Source: CAWBAT01 sp046331665
GTDB taxonomy: Bacteria; Acidobacteriota; Terriglobia; Versatilivoradales; Versatilivoraceae
Length of the DNA: 64,000 nt
NCBI GenBank assembly: GCA_046331665.1
Contig: JAXLQK010000030.1
Span: 1-64,000, forward strand
Reading direction: 5' to 3'
Numbering within the stretch: the stretch's first letter is position 1; each line of letters begins with the position of its first letter. The notes beneath the pieces were generated by a model, which worked only from the letters and a program-made list of their open reading frames with translations, had not been told where the DNA came from and made no database searches. Shown here piece by piece: positions 26,864-36,377 of the stretch. Made by a program: the position numbers and the translations under genes.

Positions 26864-29620
26864 GTGACTATTGCCGAAAATGGATTTCCTTCCCAGCAAT
26901 TGCATCGAATTCCAAAATCAGATTGGTTTGTGCCATTCCTTCTCGCCCTTTTGTTGGTGGGGCAAGGGGTACCGAGTCTTCAGGCCGAGAGGGCGGCGCG
27001 TGGTCCTTCGGCTCCCGCGAACTTGCGTTGCGAATACCTCGTTAACCCCATGGGAGTGGATGTGAAACAACCGCGCTTTTCATGGACCCTGGACCACACC
27101 GAGCGCGGTCAAAAGCAGACTGCCCTGCAGATTCTGGTGTCTAAATCGCCTGAACTCCAAACGGGAGATCAATGGGACAGTGGAAAGGCGGAGTCGAATG
27201 ACTCATCCCAGGTGGAGTACAAAGGAAAACCCCTGCTCAGCGGCCAAACCTATTATTGGAAAGTCCGCTACTGGGATGCCCAGGGAGTGGTGAGTCCTTA
27301 TAGCTCAGTCGCCCGTTTTGATACGGGTCTTTTCCTGCCGGAAGACTGGAAGGGATCATGGATCGGAGTTAAGAATCAACTTCGCAAGGAATTTAATCTG
27401 TCAGGAAAAGTGGTGCGCGCCCGAGCGTATGTCTCAGGGTTGGGTTACTACGAACTCCACTTGAATGGACAGAAAGTAGGGGATCATGTACTTGACCCCG
27501 GCTGGACTACCTATACCAGGCGAATTCTTTACAGCACTTATGACGTGACCTCACTCCTTCAGCAGGGAGGGAATGCTCTGGGAGTCATGTTAGGGCAGGG
27601 TTGGTATCAAGCTTACGCCGAGGGGTACCCGGTGCGATGGAAGTGTGATAACTGCGGAATCTTCCGCATTCAATTGAATATCGAGCTGGAGGGAGGTAAA
27701 CAGATCGGGGTAGTGTCTGACACGTCCTGGAAAGGGATGGATGGGCCCATTGTCTTCAACAATATCTATAACGGAGAAATTTATGATGCGCGCCGCGAAA
27801 CCCCCGGTTGGGACAGGCCTGGGTTTGACGACCGGCAATGGGCGCCGGCTCAATCGGTAAAAGAGCCGGGAGGAACGCTTTCCGCCCAGCTGATGCCGGC
27901 GATCCAGGTTGTCGATACGATCACACCACTGGTCATAAACAACCCCCAACCCGACGTTTACGTGTTTGACATGGGACAAAATTTCAGTGGATGGATTGAG
28001 CTTCGCGTCAAAGGGCCGCGAGGGAGTCGTGTTCGCATCCGCCATGCCGAATTGCTTTTTGAAAATGGCACTCTCAACACGGAGAATTTGAGAAAGGCCC
28101 AGGCCACGGATGTCTATACCTTAAAAGGTGAAGGCGAGGAAGTCTATCAACCCCGCTTCACCTATCATGGCTTCCGCTATGTCGAACTGACCGGATACCC
28201 GGGGGTTCCGACTCTGGCGGCAGTGCGCGGGAAGGTTGTCCATTCGGCTGTCCGCCCCATTGGCAGTTTCTCCTGCTCCAAACCGATCCTCAATCAAATC
28301 CAGCGGATCGTCACTTGGGGGCAAAAAACCAACCTCCATAGCATCCCCACCGATTGCTCCCAGCGGGATGAGAGGCAAGGGTGGATGGGAGACGCCCAGG
28401 TGACGGCGGAAGAAGCCATGCTCAATTTCGATATGGCGGCATTTTATTCCAACTTCGTGCGGAATATTCGCGACGTACAAGATGAGCAGGGCCGTATCAC
28501 CGATACTGTACCTCATGTCTGGGGTTCCCGCCCGGCGGATCCAGCCTGGGGGACTGCATATCCGCTTCTTTGCTGGTATATGTGGGAGAACTACGCAGAC
28601 AAACGAATTCTGGAGGAAAACTATGAAGGGCTGAAGAAGTGGGCTGATTTTCTCCACTCCGCCAGTGAAAACGGAATTCTAAAATACTCCTACTATGGAG
28701 ACTGGGTGGCGATTGAAAAAACGGTTGGGAGCCTGGTCTCGACGTTTTACTACTATTACGACACCGATATCGTTGCGAAAGCGGCGCGAATTTTAGGCAA
28801 GACCGCAGATGCGGAAAGCTACGCACAGCGAGCTGCCCAGATCAAGGAAGCATTCCACAAGGCTTTCTATAATCCCGACACCAAGACATACGGCAATGAC
28901 ACTCAAACCGCCGCCACCCTGGCCCTTTACCTTGATCTGGTGCCGGAGAAAGAGCGAGGTTCCCTGCAGCAGAGCTTGACTCACGATATCACCTACCGGC
29001 AGGACACGCATGTGACCACGGGGTTTATCGGCATCAAATATCTTATGGAGCTTCTGCCCCGAATGAATCGTGCCGACCTGGCTTACGAGCTGGCCGCTCA
29101 AACGACGTATCCCAGTTGGGGGTACATGGTGAAAAACGGGGCAACCACGCTATGGGAGCTTTGGCAGAATAAGACCGGGCCTTCGATGAATTCCCATAAC
29201 CACCCGATGTTTGGAAGTGTGGGAATCTTCTTTTACCGTTCCTTGGCTGGAATCAATCTTGGGAAAGAGGCGGCCGGGTATCAAACCATTCGGATTGAGC
29301 CGCAGGTGGTTCGCGATCTTTCCTATGCGTCTGCTTCGACGGAAACGATGAAAGGCCTCGTGGCGTCCAACTGGAAACGATCCACCGTGGAAAAAACATT
29401 GACCCTGGAAGTCCAGATTCCAGTGAATAGCGAAGCCGAGATTGTGATTCCGAAACTGGATCTGCAAAAATTTATGATCCGGGAAGATGGAAAACTTTTA
29501 TGGCGGGATGGTCAGTACGTTTCAGGATTATCGGGGGTCAGCGGGGCCAAAGAGATGCCAAACTCCTTTGTCGTGGGGGTCGGCTCCGGTCACTATATCT
29601 TTCAACTCTCGGAAGACTGA
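26864..29620 (+). CDS. Alpha-L-rhamnosidase, GH78
   Basis: A secreted enzyme of about 918 residues that releases terminal L-rhamnose from plant or microbial glycans. I chose the GTG at 26864 because GAAGGAGG lies five bases upstream; the open frame starts at a TTG at 26849. A signal sequence ends near PSLQA. Domains in order: an N-terminal fibronectin-like module (LRCEYLVNPMGVDVKQPRFS), a jelly-roll (LRKEFNLSGKVVRARAYVSG), the (alpha/alpha)6 catalytic barrel with the GH78 signature PTDCSQRDERQGWMGDAQ, and a C-terminal beta-domain with LAGINLGKEAAGYQTIRIEP. It opens the plus-strand rhamnose locus, about 160 bases after the aldolase gene. Confidence 0.92.
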   Translation: MTIAENGFPSQQLHRIPKSDWFVPFLLALLLVGQGVPSLQAERAARGPSAPANLRCEYLVNPMGVDVKQPRFSWTLDHTERGQKQTALQILVSKSPELQTGDQWDSGKAESNDSSQVEYKGKPLLSGQTYYWKVRYWDAQGVVSPYSSVARFDTGLFLPEDWKGSWIGVKNQLRKEFNLSGKVVRARAYVSGLGYYELHLNGQKVGDHVLDPGWTTYTRRILYSTYDVTSLLQQGGNALGVMLGQGWYQAYAEGYPVRWKCDNCGIFRIQLNIELEGGKQIGVVSDTSWKGMDGPIVFNNIYNGEIYDARRETPGWDRPGFDDRQWAPAQSVKEPGGTLSAQLMPAIQVVDTITPLVINNPQPDVYVFDMGQNFSGWIELRVKGPRGSRVRIRHAELLFENGTLNTENLRKAQATDVYTLKGEGEEVYQPRFTYHGFRYVELTGYPGVPTLAAVRGKVVHSAVRPIGSFSCSKPILNQIQRIVTWGQKTNLHSIPTDCSQRDERQGWMGDAQVTAEEAMLNFDMAAFYSNFVRNIRDVQDEQGRITDTVPHVWGSRPADPAWGTAYPLLCWYMWENYADKRILEENYEGLKKWADFLHSASENGILKYSYYGDWVAIEKTVGSLVSTFYYYYDTDIVAKAARILGKTADAESYAQRAAQIKEAFHKAFYNPDTKTYGNDTQTAATLALYLDLVPEKERGSLQQSLTHDITYRQDTHVTTGFIGIKYLMELLPRMNRADLAYELAAQTTYPSWGYMVKNGATTLWELWQNKTGPSMNSHNHPMFGSVGIFFYRSLAGINLGKEAAGYQTIRIEPQVVRDLSYASASTETMKGLVASNWKRSTVEKTLTLEVQIPVNSEAEIVIPKLDLQKFMIREDGKLLWRDGQYVSGLSGVSGAKEMPNSFVVGVGSGHYIFQLSED

Positions 29621-29678
29621 AAACAGCTCCTGGCATTTACTATCAGCCTTTTCCAACCTGGGATAGCTCCGCCCTGTC

Positions 29679-30107
29679 ATGATCCTGAAACGATGCATTG
29701 CGGTTCATCACCTTCGCTGGGTGTTTTACCTTTGGATCGGGATCTGGGGTTGGTTCTGGCTCAGGCCCTTGATCCTTGGTAAATCGAACAGAACCCAGGA
29801 CCTGGGACTCACGAGAATGAGTTTTGAAGAACGGCGCCAGCAGGTCTATGGAAGAGACCTTGAACAATTTCTGGAATTTTGCCGCTCGCGACTGCCCGCG
29901 GGCGCTGGCTACCGGCTCGTGGGAATTGATCCCTCCAGCCTGGACAGCTTGCGTTCCATCTACAGCCTCTATCCCAATCTGCTGAGTGCGGACCCGGAAT
30001 ATCTGCTGGTTTTCAAACAGCCTCAATTTCGCCCGGATCACGCCACACTCCTGGCTTCTTTAGATGAGGGGAGTTTCATCTTGAAGCTCCCGCTCCACAC
30101 TCCGTGA
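29679..30107 (+). CDS. Hypothetical membrane-tethered protein
   Basis: A 142-residue protein with one N-terminal hydrophobic helix (about 12-32, Trp-rich) and a soluble remainder with SFEERRQQVYGRDLEQFLEF and a Tyr/Leu-rich C-terminus. It overlaps the start of the multi-span membrane protein by four bases (ATGA), so the two are coupled. The family is not recognised. It may be a subunit or small partner of the downstream glycosyltransferase-like protein. Confidence 0.6.
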   Translation: MILKRCIAVHHLRWVFYLWIGIWGWFWLRPLILGKSNRTQDLGLTRMSFEERRQQVYGRDLEQFLEFCRSRLPAGAGYRLVGIDPSSLDSLRSIYSLYPNLLSADPEYLLVFKQPQFRPDHATLLASLDEGSFILKLPLHTP

Positions 30108-31525
30108 TGATTGAGTATTGGAATGGATTCGTTTCTTTAGTTATCACCTCGGGCCTCGCCTGGCTTGGGATTGATATTCTGGATCGCCATCGCCTCCTCA
30201 CTCCATTGGAAAAAACACCTCTCAGTTTTCTGCTGGGCCTCGGAGTGGTGGCCTGGGAGATGCTGAATTTGCAACTGGGTGGTCAATCCTTCAGCCTGCG
30301 CTGGATCCTGATTCCCTTGTTCGGCATGATGATTCCCCTGTGGGTAGGGTTCAAAGCGCCGCAACCGCCAAAGGGCGTTGTTCAGACCCGAGGCCGCCGG
30401 ACCACGGATCGCTGGTCCGTGGCTGAGATCCTTTTATTGGTTGGGATCTTTGGGGAGATAGGTTTTGCATTGACACGAGCCCTTTTGTTGCCGATGGAAG
30501 ACTTCGATGCAGTGGGCAACTGGGGGCTTAAGTCCAAGGCCATCTACCTGGCGAACGGGATCCCGTTGGGTTTCTTTGGAAATGATAACTACCGTACCGC
30601 ACATCCGGACTACCCCCTGCTGCTGCCCCTGGCGGAGAGCTATGTTTACTACTTTCTGGGCCATTGGAATGACTTTGTGGCCAAATGGATTTTCCCCCTG
30701 TCGCTGATAGCCTGTGCTGCCAGTCTTTTCACAACTCTGAGAAGAATCAAGCTCGATCGCAAAACAGCTTTGGTCTTTGTTTTCCTCTTGGTCAGTATCC
30801 CGCACTTCGGATTCCAGGCGACGAACGGCTATGCCGATATCCTGATCGCCGCCTATTTTGGCGCAGCGTTCTTTTATCTGTTCTTATGGATTCGCCGAAA
30901 AGAATCTATTTTTCTGTGGCTCTCCGCCTTGCTAAGCGCGATGGCAGGATTGACCAAGAATGAAGGGACGGTGGTCTGTCTGGTGAATGGGATCATCCTG
31001 GTTTTGGCGTTGGCCGCCGACCGGTCTTGCTCTCCATCTCGCCGCTGGCGTCCGTTCTTGATCTATACAGGAATTCTTTTGGGAGTCCTCTTTCCCTGGC
31101 TGGTTTTTCGATTTAGCTTTGACACCTCGAACGATCTCATCAATCAAAAGAATCTTGCCAACCTTTTCCAATGGAACGCTTTCGTTCGAATTAAAACGAT
31201 CCTTTATTATTATCAGTCGCATGTCTTTAACGTGAAGAACTGGAATTTGCTCTGGTTGCTGGCTATTGCACTCTATTTGACGCGGGTTCGCCGGATCATG
31301 CGCAGCGACCAGCGCTTTATTCTGATCGCGTTGGGGATGACATTTGTCCTCTATACCGGAGCCTACTTCGTGACCTCCTATGATGTCGCCTGGCATCTGC
31401 GGACCTCGGTCAGCCGGTTGCTCGTGCACTTTGTGCCTTTGCTCGTCTTTGGATTTGCCTGTGCCTATCAGGAGGAGTCCGCTGCGTTAAAGCCCGCCGC
31501 AACGAATTGCGCGCCTCCGGCCTGA
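30104..31525 (+). CDS. Multi-span membrane protein, glycosyltransferase-39-like
   Basis: A 473-residue protein with about eleven hydrophobic helices. After the third helix comes an extracytoplasmic loop containing MEDFDAVGNWGLKSKAIY; the acidic pair in the first large loop is the usual catalytic feature of GT-C enzymes that use polyprenyl-phosphate sugars. Later markers are TNGYADILIAAYFGAAF and SAMAGLTKNEGTVV. Assignment to GT39/ArnT-like glycosyltransferases is by topology and loop pattern. It lies within the rhamnose locus but faces the envelope, so it could transfer sugar rather than degrade it. Confidence 0.65.
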   Translation: MMIEYWNGFVSLVITSGLAWLGIDILDRHRLLTPLEKTPLSFLLGLGVVAWEMLNLQLGGQSFSLRWILIPLFGMMIPLWVGFKAPQPPKGVVQTRGRRTTDRWSVAEILLLVGIFGEIGFALTRALLLPMEDFDAVGNWGLKSKAIYLANGIPLGFFGNDNYRTAHPDYPLLLPLAESYVYYFLGHWNDFVAKWIFPLSLIACAASLFTTLRRIKLDRKTALVFVFLLVSIPHFGFQATNGYADILIAAYFGAAFFYLFLWIRRKESIFLWLSALLSAMAGLTKNEGTVVCLVNGIILVLALAADRSCSPSRRWRPFLIYTGILLGVLFPWLVFRFSFDTSNDLINQKNLANLFQWNAFVRIKTILYYYQSHVFNVKNWNLLWLLAIALYLTRVRRIMRSDQRFILIALGMTFVLYTGAYFVTSYDVAWHLRTSVSRLLVHFVPLLVFGFACAYQEESAALKPAATNCAPPA

Positions 31526-31617
31526 ACTGAGACTCGGCTTCCGATTGAAAAGCTGACTCTTGACGAGTTTTCAGCATCCAAGTAGATTGTGGCCACAAGT
31601 CTCTAGGAGGAATACGA

Positions 31618-32811
31618 ATGTCTGCCAGCCGGCAAGCTGAAATCGTGTTTGAGGCGCTCAACGCCTTTCGCATTGAAATTCCATCCTGGGGGTTTGCAAA
31701 CACCGGCACCCGATTTGGAAAATTTGTGCAAGCCGCTGCAGCCAGCGCCCTCCACGAGAAATTGAATGATGCCGGTCAGGTGCACGCCTTCACGGGGTGT
31801 TGTCCCACCGTGGCAGTTCATGTGTTGTGGGATTTCCCCAAGGGCCTTGAGAGTATCCCCGAAGCGCTCGCCCTGGCAAAGAAAGCCGGCATTCAAATTG
31901 GCGCCATCAACCCCAATGTTTTTCAAGATCAGATTTACAAGTACGGCTCTCTGGGAAATCCTGAGGAAAGCGTTCGCAAGGCTGCCCTCGAGCATATTTT
32001 GGAAAGCGTTGAGATCGGGAAGCAGGTCGGGAGTCGCGATGTATCGTTGTGGTTTGGCGATGGGTCGAATTATCCGGGTACGGCCAACATCCGTCATCGC
32101 AAGCGTTGGTTCGAGGAGGGATTGAAGAAGGCTCATGCCCGACTCAGTCCCCAGCAGCGGCTGCTGGTCGAATACAAACCTTTCGAACCCACCTTCTACC
32201 ACACCGACATTGCCGATTGGGGGATGGCTTTGTTGCTGGCCCGCGCCGCCGGCCCGCAAGCCAGGGTTTTGGTGGATACCGGGCACCACTATCAAGCGCA
32301 AAATATCGAGCAAATCGTGGCCTGGTTGCTGAGCGAGAACCTGTTGGGTGGATTCCATTTCAACGATCGTCGCTATGCCGATGACGATTTGACCATCGGC
32401 TCGATCGATCCTTATCAGATTTTCCGTATTTTTCATGAGATTGCCTTGTTCGAATGGGAGACCGGGAAACGGGCCGATATTGCATACATGATCGATCAAA
32501 GCCATAACTTGAAGGACAAGATCGAAGAAATGATTCAGACGGTCGAGACCGCTCAACTGCTGTACGCCAAAGCGGCGCTGGTTGAACATGAGATTCTGGC
32601 CCGCCATCAAAAATCCTGTGCTTTGATCGATGCCGAAGAATGCCTCAAGGCGGCCTATCAGACCGATGTGCGTCCTTACCTCCGCGAGTGGCGGCAGGCC
32701 CGGGGGCTGGCTGAAAATCCGCTGCATGCTTTCCGCCAAAGTGGCTATCTGGAAAGAATTCGGAAGGAACGGGAAAAACAAAATCAGGCCTCCGGCGGAA
32801 GCTATGCGTAA
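31618..32811 (+). CDS. rhaI: L-rhamnose isomerase (RhaI type)
   Basis: A 397-residue cytoplasmic TIM-barrel sugar isomerase converting L-rhamnose to L-rhamnulose. The ATG follows TAGGAGGAATACGA, a strong ribosome-binding site. Metal-ligand regions are VEYKPFEPTFYH, LVDTGHHYQ and GFHFNDRRYADDDLTIGS, matching the Pseudomonas-type RhaI rather than the E. coli RhaA family. A C-terminal helical tail ends REKQNQASGGSYA. The downstream ABC transporter and rhamnulose-phosphate aldolase fit the classical isomerase/kinase/aldolase pathway, but I find no rhamnulokinase in the window. Confidence 0.88.
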   Translation: MSASRQAEIVFEALNAFRIEIPSWGFANTGTRFGKFVQAAAASALHEKLNDAGQVHAFTGCCPTVAVHVLWDFPKGLESIPEALALAKKAGIQIGAINPNVFQDQIYKYGSLGNPEESVRKAALEHILESVEIGKQVGSRDVSLWFGDGSNYPGTANIRHRKRWFEEGLKKAHARLSPQQRLLVEYKPFEPTFYHTDIADWGMALLLARAAGPQARVLVDTGHHYQAQNIEQIVAWLLSENLLGGFHFNDRRYADDDLTIGSIDPYQIFRIFHEIALFEWETGKRADIAYMIDQSHNLKDKIEEMIQTVETAQLLYAKAALVEHEILARHQKSCALIDAEECLKAAYQTDVRPYLREWRQARGLAENPLHAFRQSGYLERIRKEREKQNQASGGSYA

Positions 32812-32919
32812 AGGGCCCAATCTGGCTCCTCTCAATGTCATCCATCTCCTCTTAGACTCTCCAATCCAGAAGACCTGCGATGATCCATCTCCGCGAGGCG
32901 AATGTCTTTTAGCTCTCCG

Positions 32920-35400
32920 ATGACCCCCTCCCTTCTGCGAATGTCCGATGTGCAAGAGCTTTGGCAGCGCCGCCTGCGAGAGAGTGGACCTCGAGGTTCG
33001 TGCGGGCGAGGTGTTGGGCCTGATTGGCGAGAACGGCGCGGGAAAGAGCACTTTGGCTAACATCGCAACCGGAATACTGTGGCGCCGGATTCAGGAGAAA
33101 TCCTTCTGGAGGGCAAACCTCTGCGACTTTCCAGTCCGCGCCAGGCTGCGGCGGCGGGAATTGCGGTTGTGCATCAGGAAGCGGACCTCTTTGCGGAACT
33201 CAGTATCGCCGAGAACATGCTCTTGGCGCGGGGTCTGGTGAAAGGCCCGGCGGGCTTGATTTCCTGGCCGGAGGTTTACAGGAAAGCGGGTCAGGAGATT
33301 GAAGCCATGGGCGAGTCCTTTGACGTCCGCCAAAGGGCTCGCGACTTTCCGATTGCCAGGCGTATGGTGGCTGAAATTGCCGCGGCTGTCTCCGAGAAGG
33401 CGCGGGTCCTCTTTTTAGATGAGCCCACCTCGTCGCTGACGCTCAAAGAGATCGAGAATCTGTTCGAACAAATTCGCCGGCTGAAAACGAGCGGAGTCGG
33501 AATTGTCTACGTGAGTCATCGGTTGGAGGAGATTCAACGAATTTGCGATCGAGTAACGATCCTGCGCGATGGCAAAAACGTGGAAACTCAGCCGGTGGCC
33601 GCGTTGACGATGGAGCGCATGGTTTCCCTGCTGGTGGGCCGGGAACTTTCAGAAGTATTCTGCAAACGACCCGTTCCGGTGGGGAGCGTCCGTCTCGCGA
33701 TCAAGGGGGTAAGCAGCGCTGATGGCGCCTTTCGCGACATTTCCCTGGAGGTTCGCGGGGGAGAAGTTGTCGGTTTGTATGGATTCGTCGGCGCCGGACG
33801 ATCGGAATTGGCCCAAACGCTTTTCGGATTGCATCCACGGTCAATAGGAGAGATCCAGATTGATGGAGTGCCGGTCCGCATCGATACACCCCAGCAGGCG
33901 GTCGAAGCAGGAATGGCCTACCTTCCAGAGGACCGGTTGGTGCAGGGAGTGTTTCGAAATCATTCAATCCGGACCAATGCCAGCGTCTCGGTGCTGCGCC
34001 GCCTATCACAGTGGGGATGGGTATCGAAATCTCGGGAAGACGCCATGACCACCGAGATCATGGAAGCCACGCGCGTGAAAGCGACTTCCATGGAACAAGC
34101 CATTGGCACACTCAGCGGGGGCAACCAGCAAAAGGTCGTGTTTGGTCGCTGGCGCGCCACGCGGCCCAAAATCATGCTTCTCGACGAGCCGACGCGCGGG
34201 GTCGATATTGGAGCTCGCGCCGAAATCCACCGCTTGATCTGTGATCTCGCCGAGGATGGAGTGGCCGTTCTTCTGATCAGTTCTGACCTTCCGGAAGTGC
34301 TGGCAATGAGCGATCGCATCCTCACTCTGTCGGAAGGCTGCCTGACCGGAAACTTTGACCCTCAAAAAGTCTCGCAGGAAGTCGTGGCGGCAGCCGCCGT
34401 GCCACGGGCCGACTCGAAGGAGGCGCCGGAAGCTAAAAGAGCATTGGGACGATCTCCTTCCTGGCTGGATTTCAGAGAGATCAGCCTGGTGGGATTCATT
34501 GCCCTGCTTTCGCTCATCATGGCGATCGTAAAACCCCGCGAATTTGCGACGCTCACCAATTTTTACGATGTGCTGGCCAATACCGCGTTGCCAGCCATCA
34601 TGGCTCAGGGGGCCATGTTGGTGATTTCGGCCGGGGGCATCGATATTTCCGTCGGCTCGATGATGGGGTTGGTCGGGGCCTCGGCTGCTTTGGCAGCCAA
34701 TGCGGGCGTTCCACCGCTGGCCTGCCTCATGCTGGCTTTGGGAATCGGGACAACGTGCGGTTTGGTCAATGCAACGACCTCTCTGCTCGCCCGAATCCAT
34801 CCCATTGTTGTGACTCTGGCCGGCATCAGTATTTACCGAGGGTTGATGCAGGGAGTGACTGGAGGGCGAGAGGTTGAACAATTGCCTCCGGCCTTCCGGG
34901 CTTTGGCGGATGGCAACCTTTTGGGGATGCCCAAGATTGTCTGGTATCTGCTGCTGGTCACCCTTCTTGCTCATCTCTTTGTCCGGTATTCCTTGTCGGG
35001 GAGAAAGGTGATGGCCCTGGGAAATTCAGAATCTGCTTCCCGCCTCCTCGGTCTTTCCAAGGCTCGATTGACGCTCTTAGTCTTTGGACTTTCCGGATGC
35101 CTCACTGGGCTGGCATCCGTCCTCCACGCCGGTTACTATGGGAAGATTCAGGCCAATACCGGCGACGGGATGGAACTCCGGGCTATCGCCGCGGCGGTGA
35201 TCGGGGGGACCAGTATTGCCGGAGGGCGCGGGTCGGCGCTGGGAGTGCTGCCCGGCGCTTTCCTCGTTTCCCTGCTCTATAACATCCTGATCCTGGCCGG
35301 GGCCAGCTCTTATTGGCAAAATATTTTTGTGGGGACCTTAATTCTGATGGCGATGGTCTTGGAGAGCCTCCTGGATCAATGGAGAAGACGAAAAGCCTGA
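32920..35400 (+). CDS. Sugar ABC transporter: tandem ATPase fused to permease (RbsA-RbsC type), two compensating frame changes
   Basis: The frame at 32920 gives MTPSLLRMSDV, then coding passes to another frame (KSFG ... LEVRAGEVLGLIGENGAGKSTL, Walker A) and returns to the first frame at about 33079 (APDSGEILLEGKPL). Thus two opposite single-base changes of frame near 32950 and 33076 separate the first 50 residues from the 773-residue remainder. That part holds ATPase 1 (Walker B RVLFLDEPTSSLT), ATPase 2 (VGLYGFVGAGRSELAQ, signature TLSGGNQQKVVFGR, LLDEPTRGVD) and, from about residue 470, a RbsC-like permease of eight to ten helices (GGIDISVGSMMGLVG, AAVIGGTSIAGGRGS). Fusion of ATPase and permease is unusual for this class. 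It imports a pentose or deoxyhexose, most likely rhamnose by context. Confidence 0.8.
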
Positions 35401-36377
35401 TGTCGAGACTACGGACCAGCCGGGAACTCATCCTCTTCTTTGTTCTGATCGGGTTGTGTGTCATGTTCTCGGTATTGGTAGCAGGCTTCGCCGATGTATT
35501 TAACATCGTGGAGCGTTCCCGTTACTGGGTTGTTCCTGGAATGCTTGCCGTTCCGATGACCTTAATCATTGCCACGGGAGGCATCGATCTTTCTGCTGGA
35601 TCGATGTTGGGAATGTGCGGGATTGTATTGGGGGTGCTTTATCGAGATGCTGGATGGCCCATGGCGCTGGCTTCGGCGGCGGCCGTCCTGACCGGGATTC
35701 TCGCCGGAGCGGTGAATGGCGGATTAAGCAGTTTCTTGAAGATTCCGCCGCTGATAGTGACCTTGGCCACCATGGCGCTCTACAGCGGGATTGCGCTGGC
35801 TCTCAGCCAGGCGCGACCTATTGGCAATTTCCCGCTTTCCTTTCAATGGCTGGGGCAGGGAGATTTTTTTGGCGTGGAGGCCGGATCGCTCGGGGAGATC
35901 GGTTTCCCGGTCCCGCTGGTGGCATTGCTCGCAGTGACCATGGTGGGCGGGTTGGTGATGCGGTGCTCTTGGATCGGCCGGTTTGCGGAATGTATCGGTG
36001 AAAACGAGCTCGCCGCCGAATATGCAGCCGTTGATGTCCGCCGCTTGAAATGGCTGTTGTACACGGCTGCCGGAGGAGTCTGCGGGCTCGGGTCCATTTA
36101 CTACACGTCACTTTATGCGACAGCGCGTCCTGAAGCCGGACGCGGCATGGAGTTGGAAGCCATTGCCTGTGTCGTCGTCGGGGGAACCCGCATCAGCGGG
36201 GGGCGGGGAACCGTTACTGGAACGTTCCTGGGATTGCTGATCATAGGCGTCCTGCGCTATGGCTTGGAAATGGCGGGCATTCCTTCTCAACGTTTGATTA
36301 TTTTTGTGGGTGTGTTGCTAATTGGCACTGCCGTCTTAAATGAGTGGCTGGCAGGAAAGGGAGGACAACGACAATGA
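35379..36377 (+). CDS. Sugar ABC transporter permease (RbsC/RhaQ-like)
   Basis: About 332 residues from the ATG at 35379, or 325 from the ATG at 35400 that overlaps the upstream stop. An inner-membrane permease of the ribose/rhamnose class with eight or more helices and the family signatures ATGGIDLSAGSMLGMCGI and CVVVGGTRISGGRGTVTGT. It pairs with the permease half fused to the ATPase, giving the heterodimeric channel expected for RhaP/RhaQ. Its stop overlaps the start of the oxidoreductase gene (ATGA). Confidence 0.85.
   Translation: MEKTKSLMSRLRTSRELILFFVLIGLCVMFSVLVAGFADVFNIVERSRYWVVPGMLAVPMTLIIATGGIDLSAGSMLGMCGIVLGVLYRDAGWPMALASAAAVLTGILAGAVNGGLSSFLKIPPLIVTLATMALYSGIALALSQARPIGNFPLSFQWLGQGDFFGVEAGSLGEIGFPVPLVALLAVTMVGGLVMRCSWIGRFAECIGENELAAEYAAVDVRRLKWLLYTAAGGVCGLGSIYYTSLYATARPEAGRGMELEAIACVVVGGTRISGGRGTVTGTFLGLLIIGVLRYGLEMAGIPSQRLIIFVGVLLIGTAVLNEWLAGKGGQRQ

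Noticed and set aside
31603..33063. 486-codon open frame on the minus strand opposite the rhamnose isomerase
   Set aside because: It mirrors a confidently identified gene in a high-GC third-position context; its translation shows no domain and it lacks a ribosome-binding site.
34006..34974. 322-codon minus-strand frame opposite the ABC ATPase/permease
   Set aside because: Shadow of the ABC gene; composition rich in Gln, Arg and His with no fold pattern.
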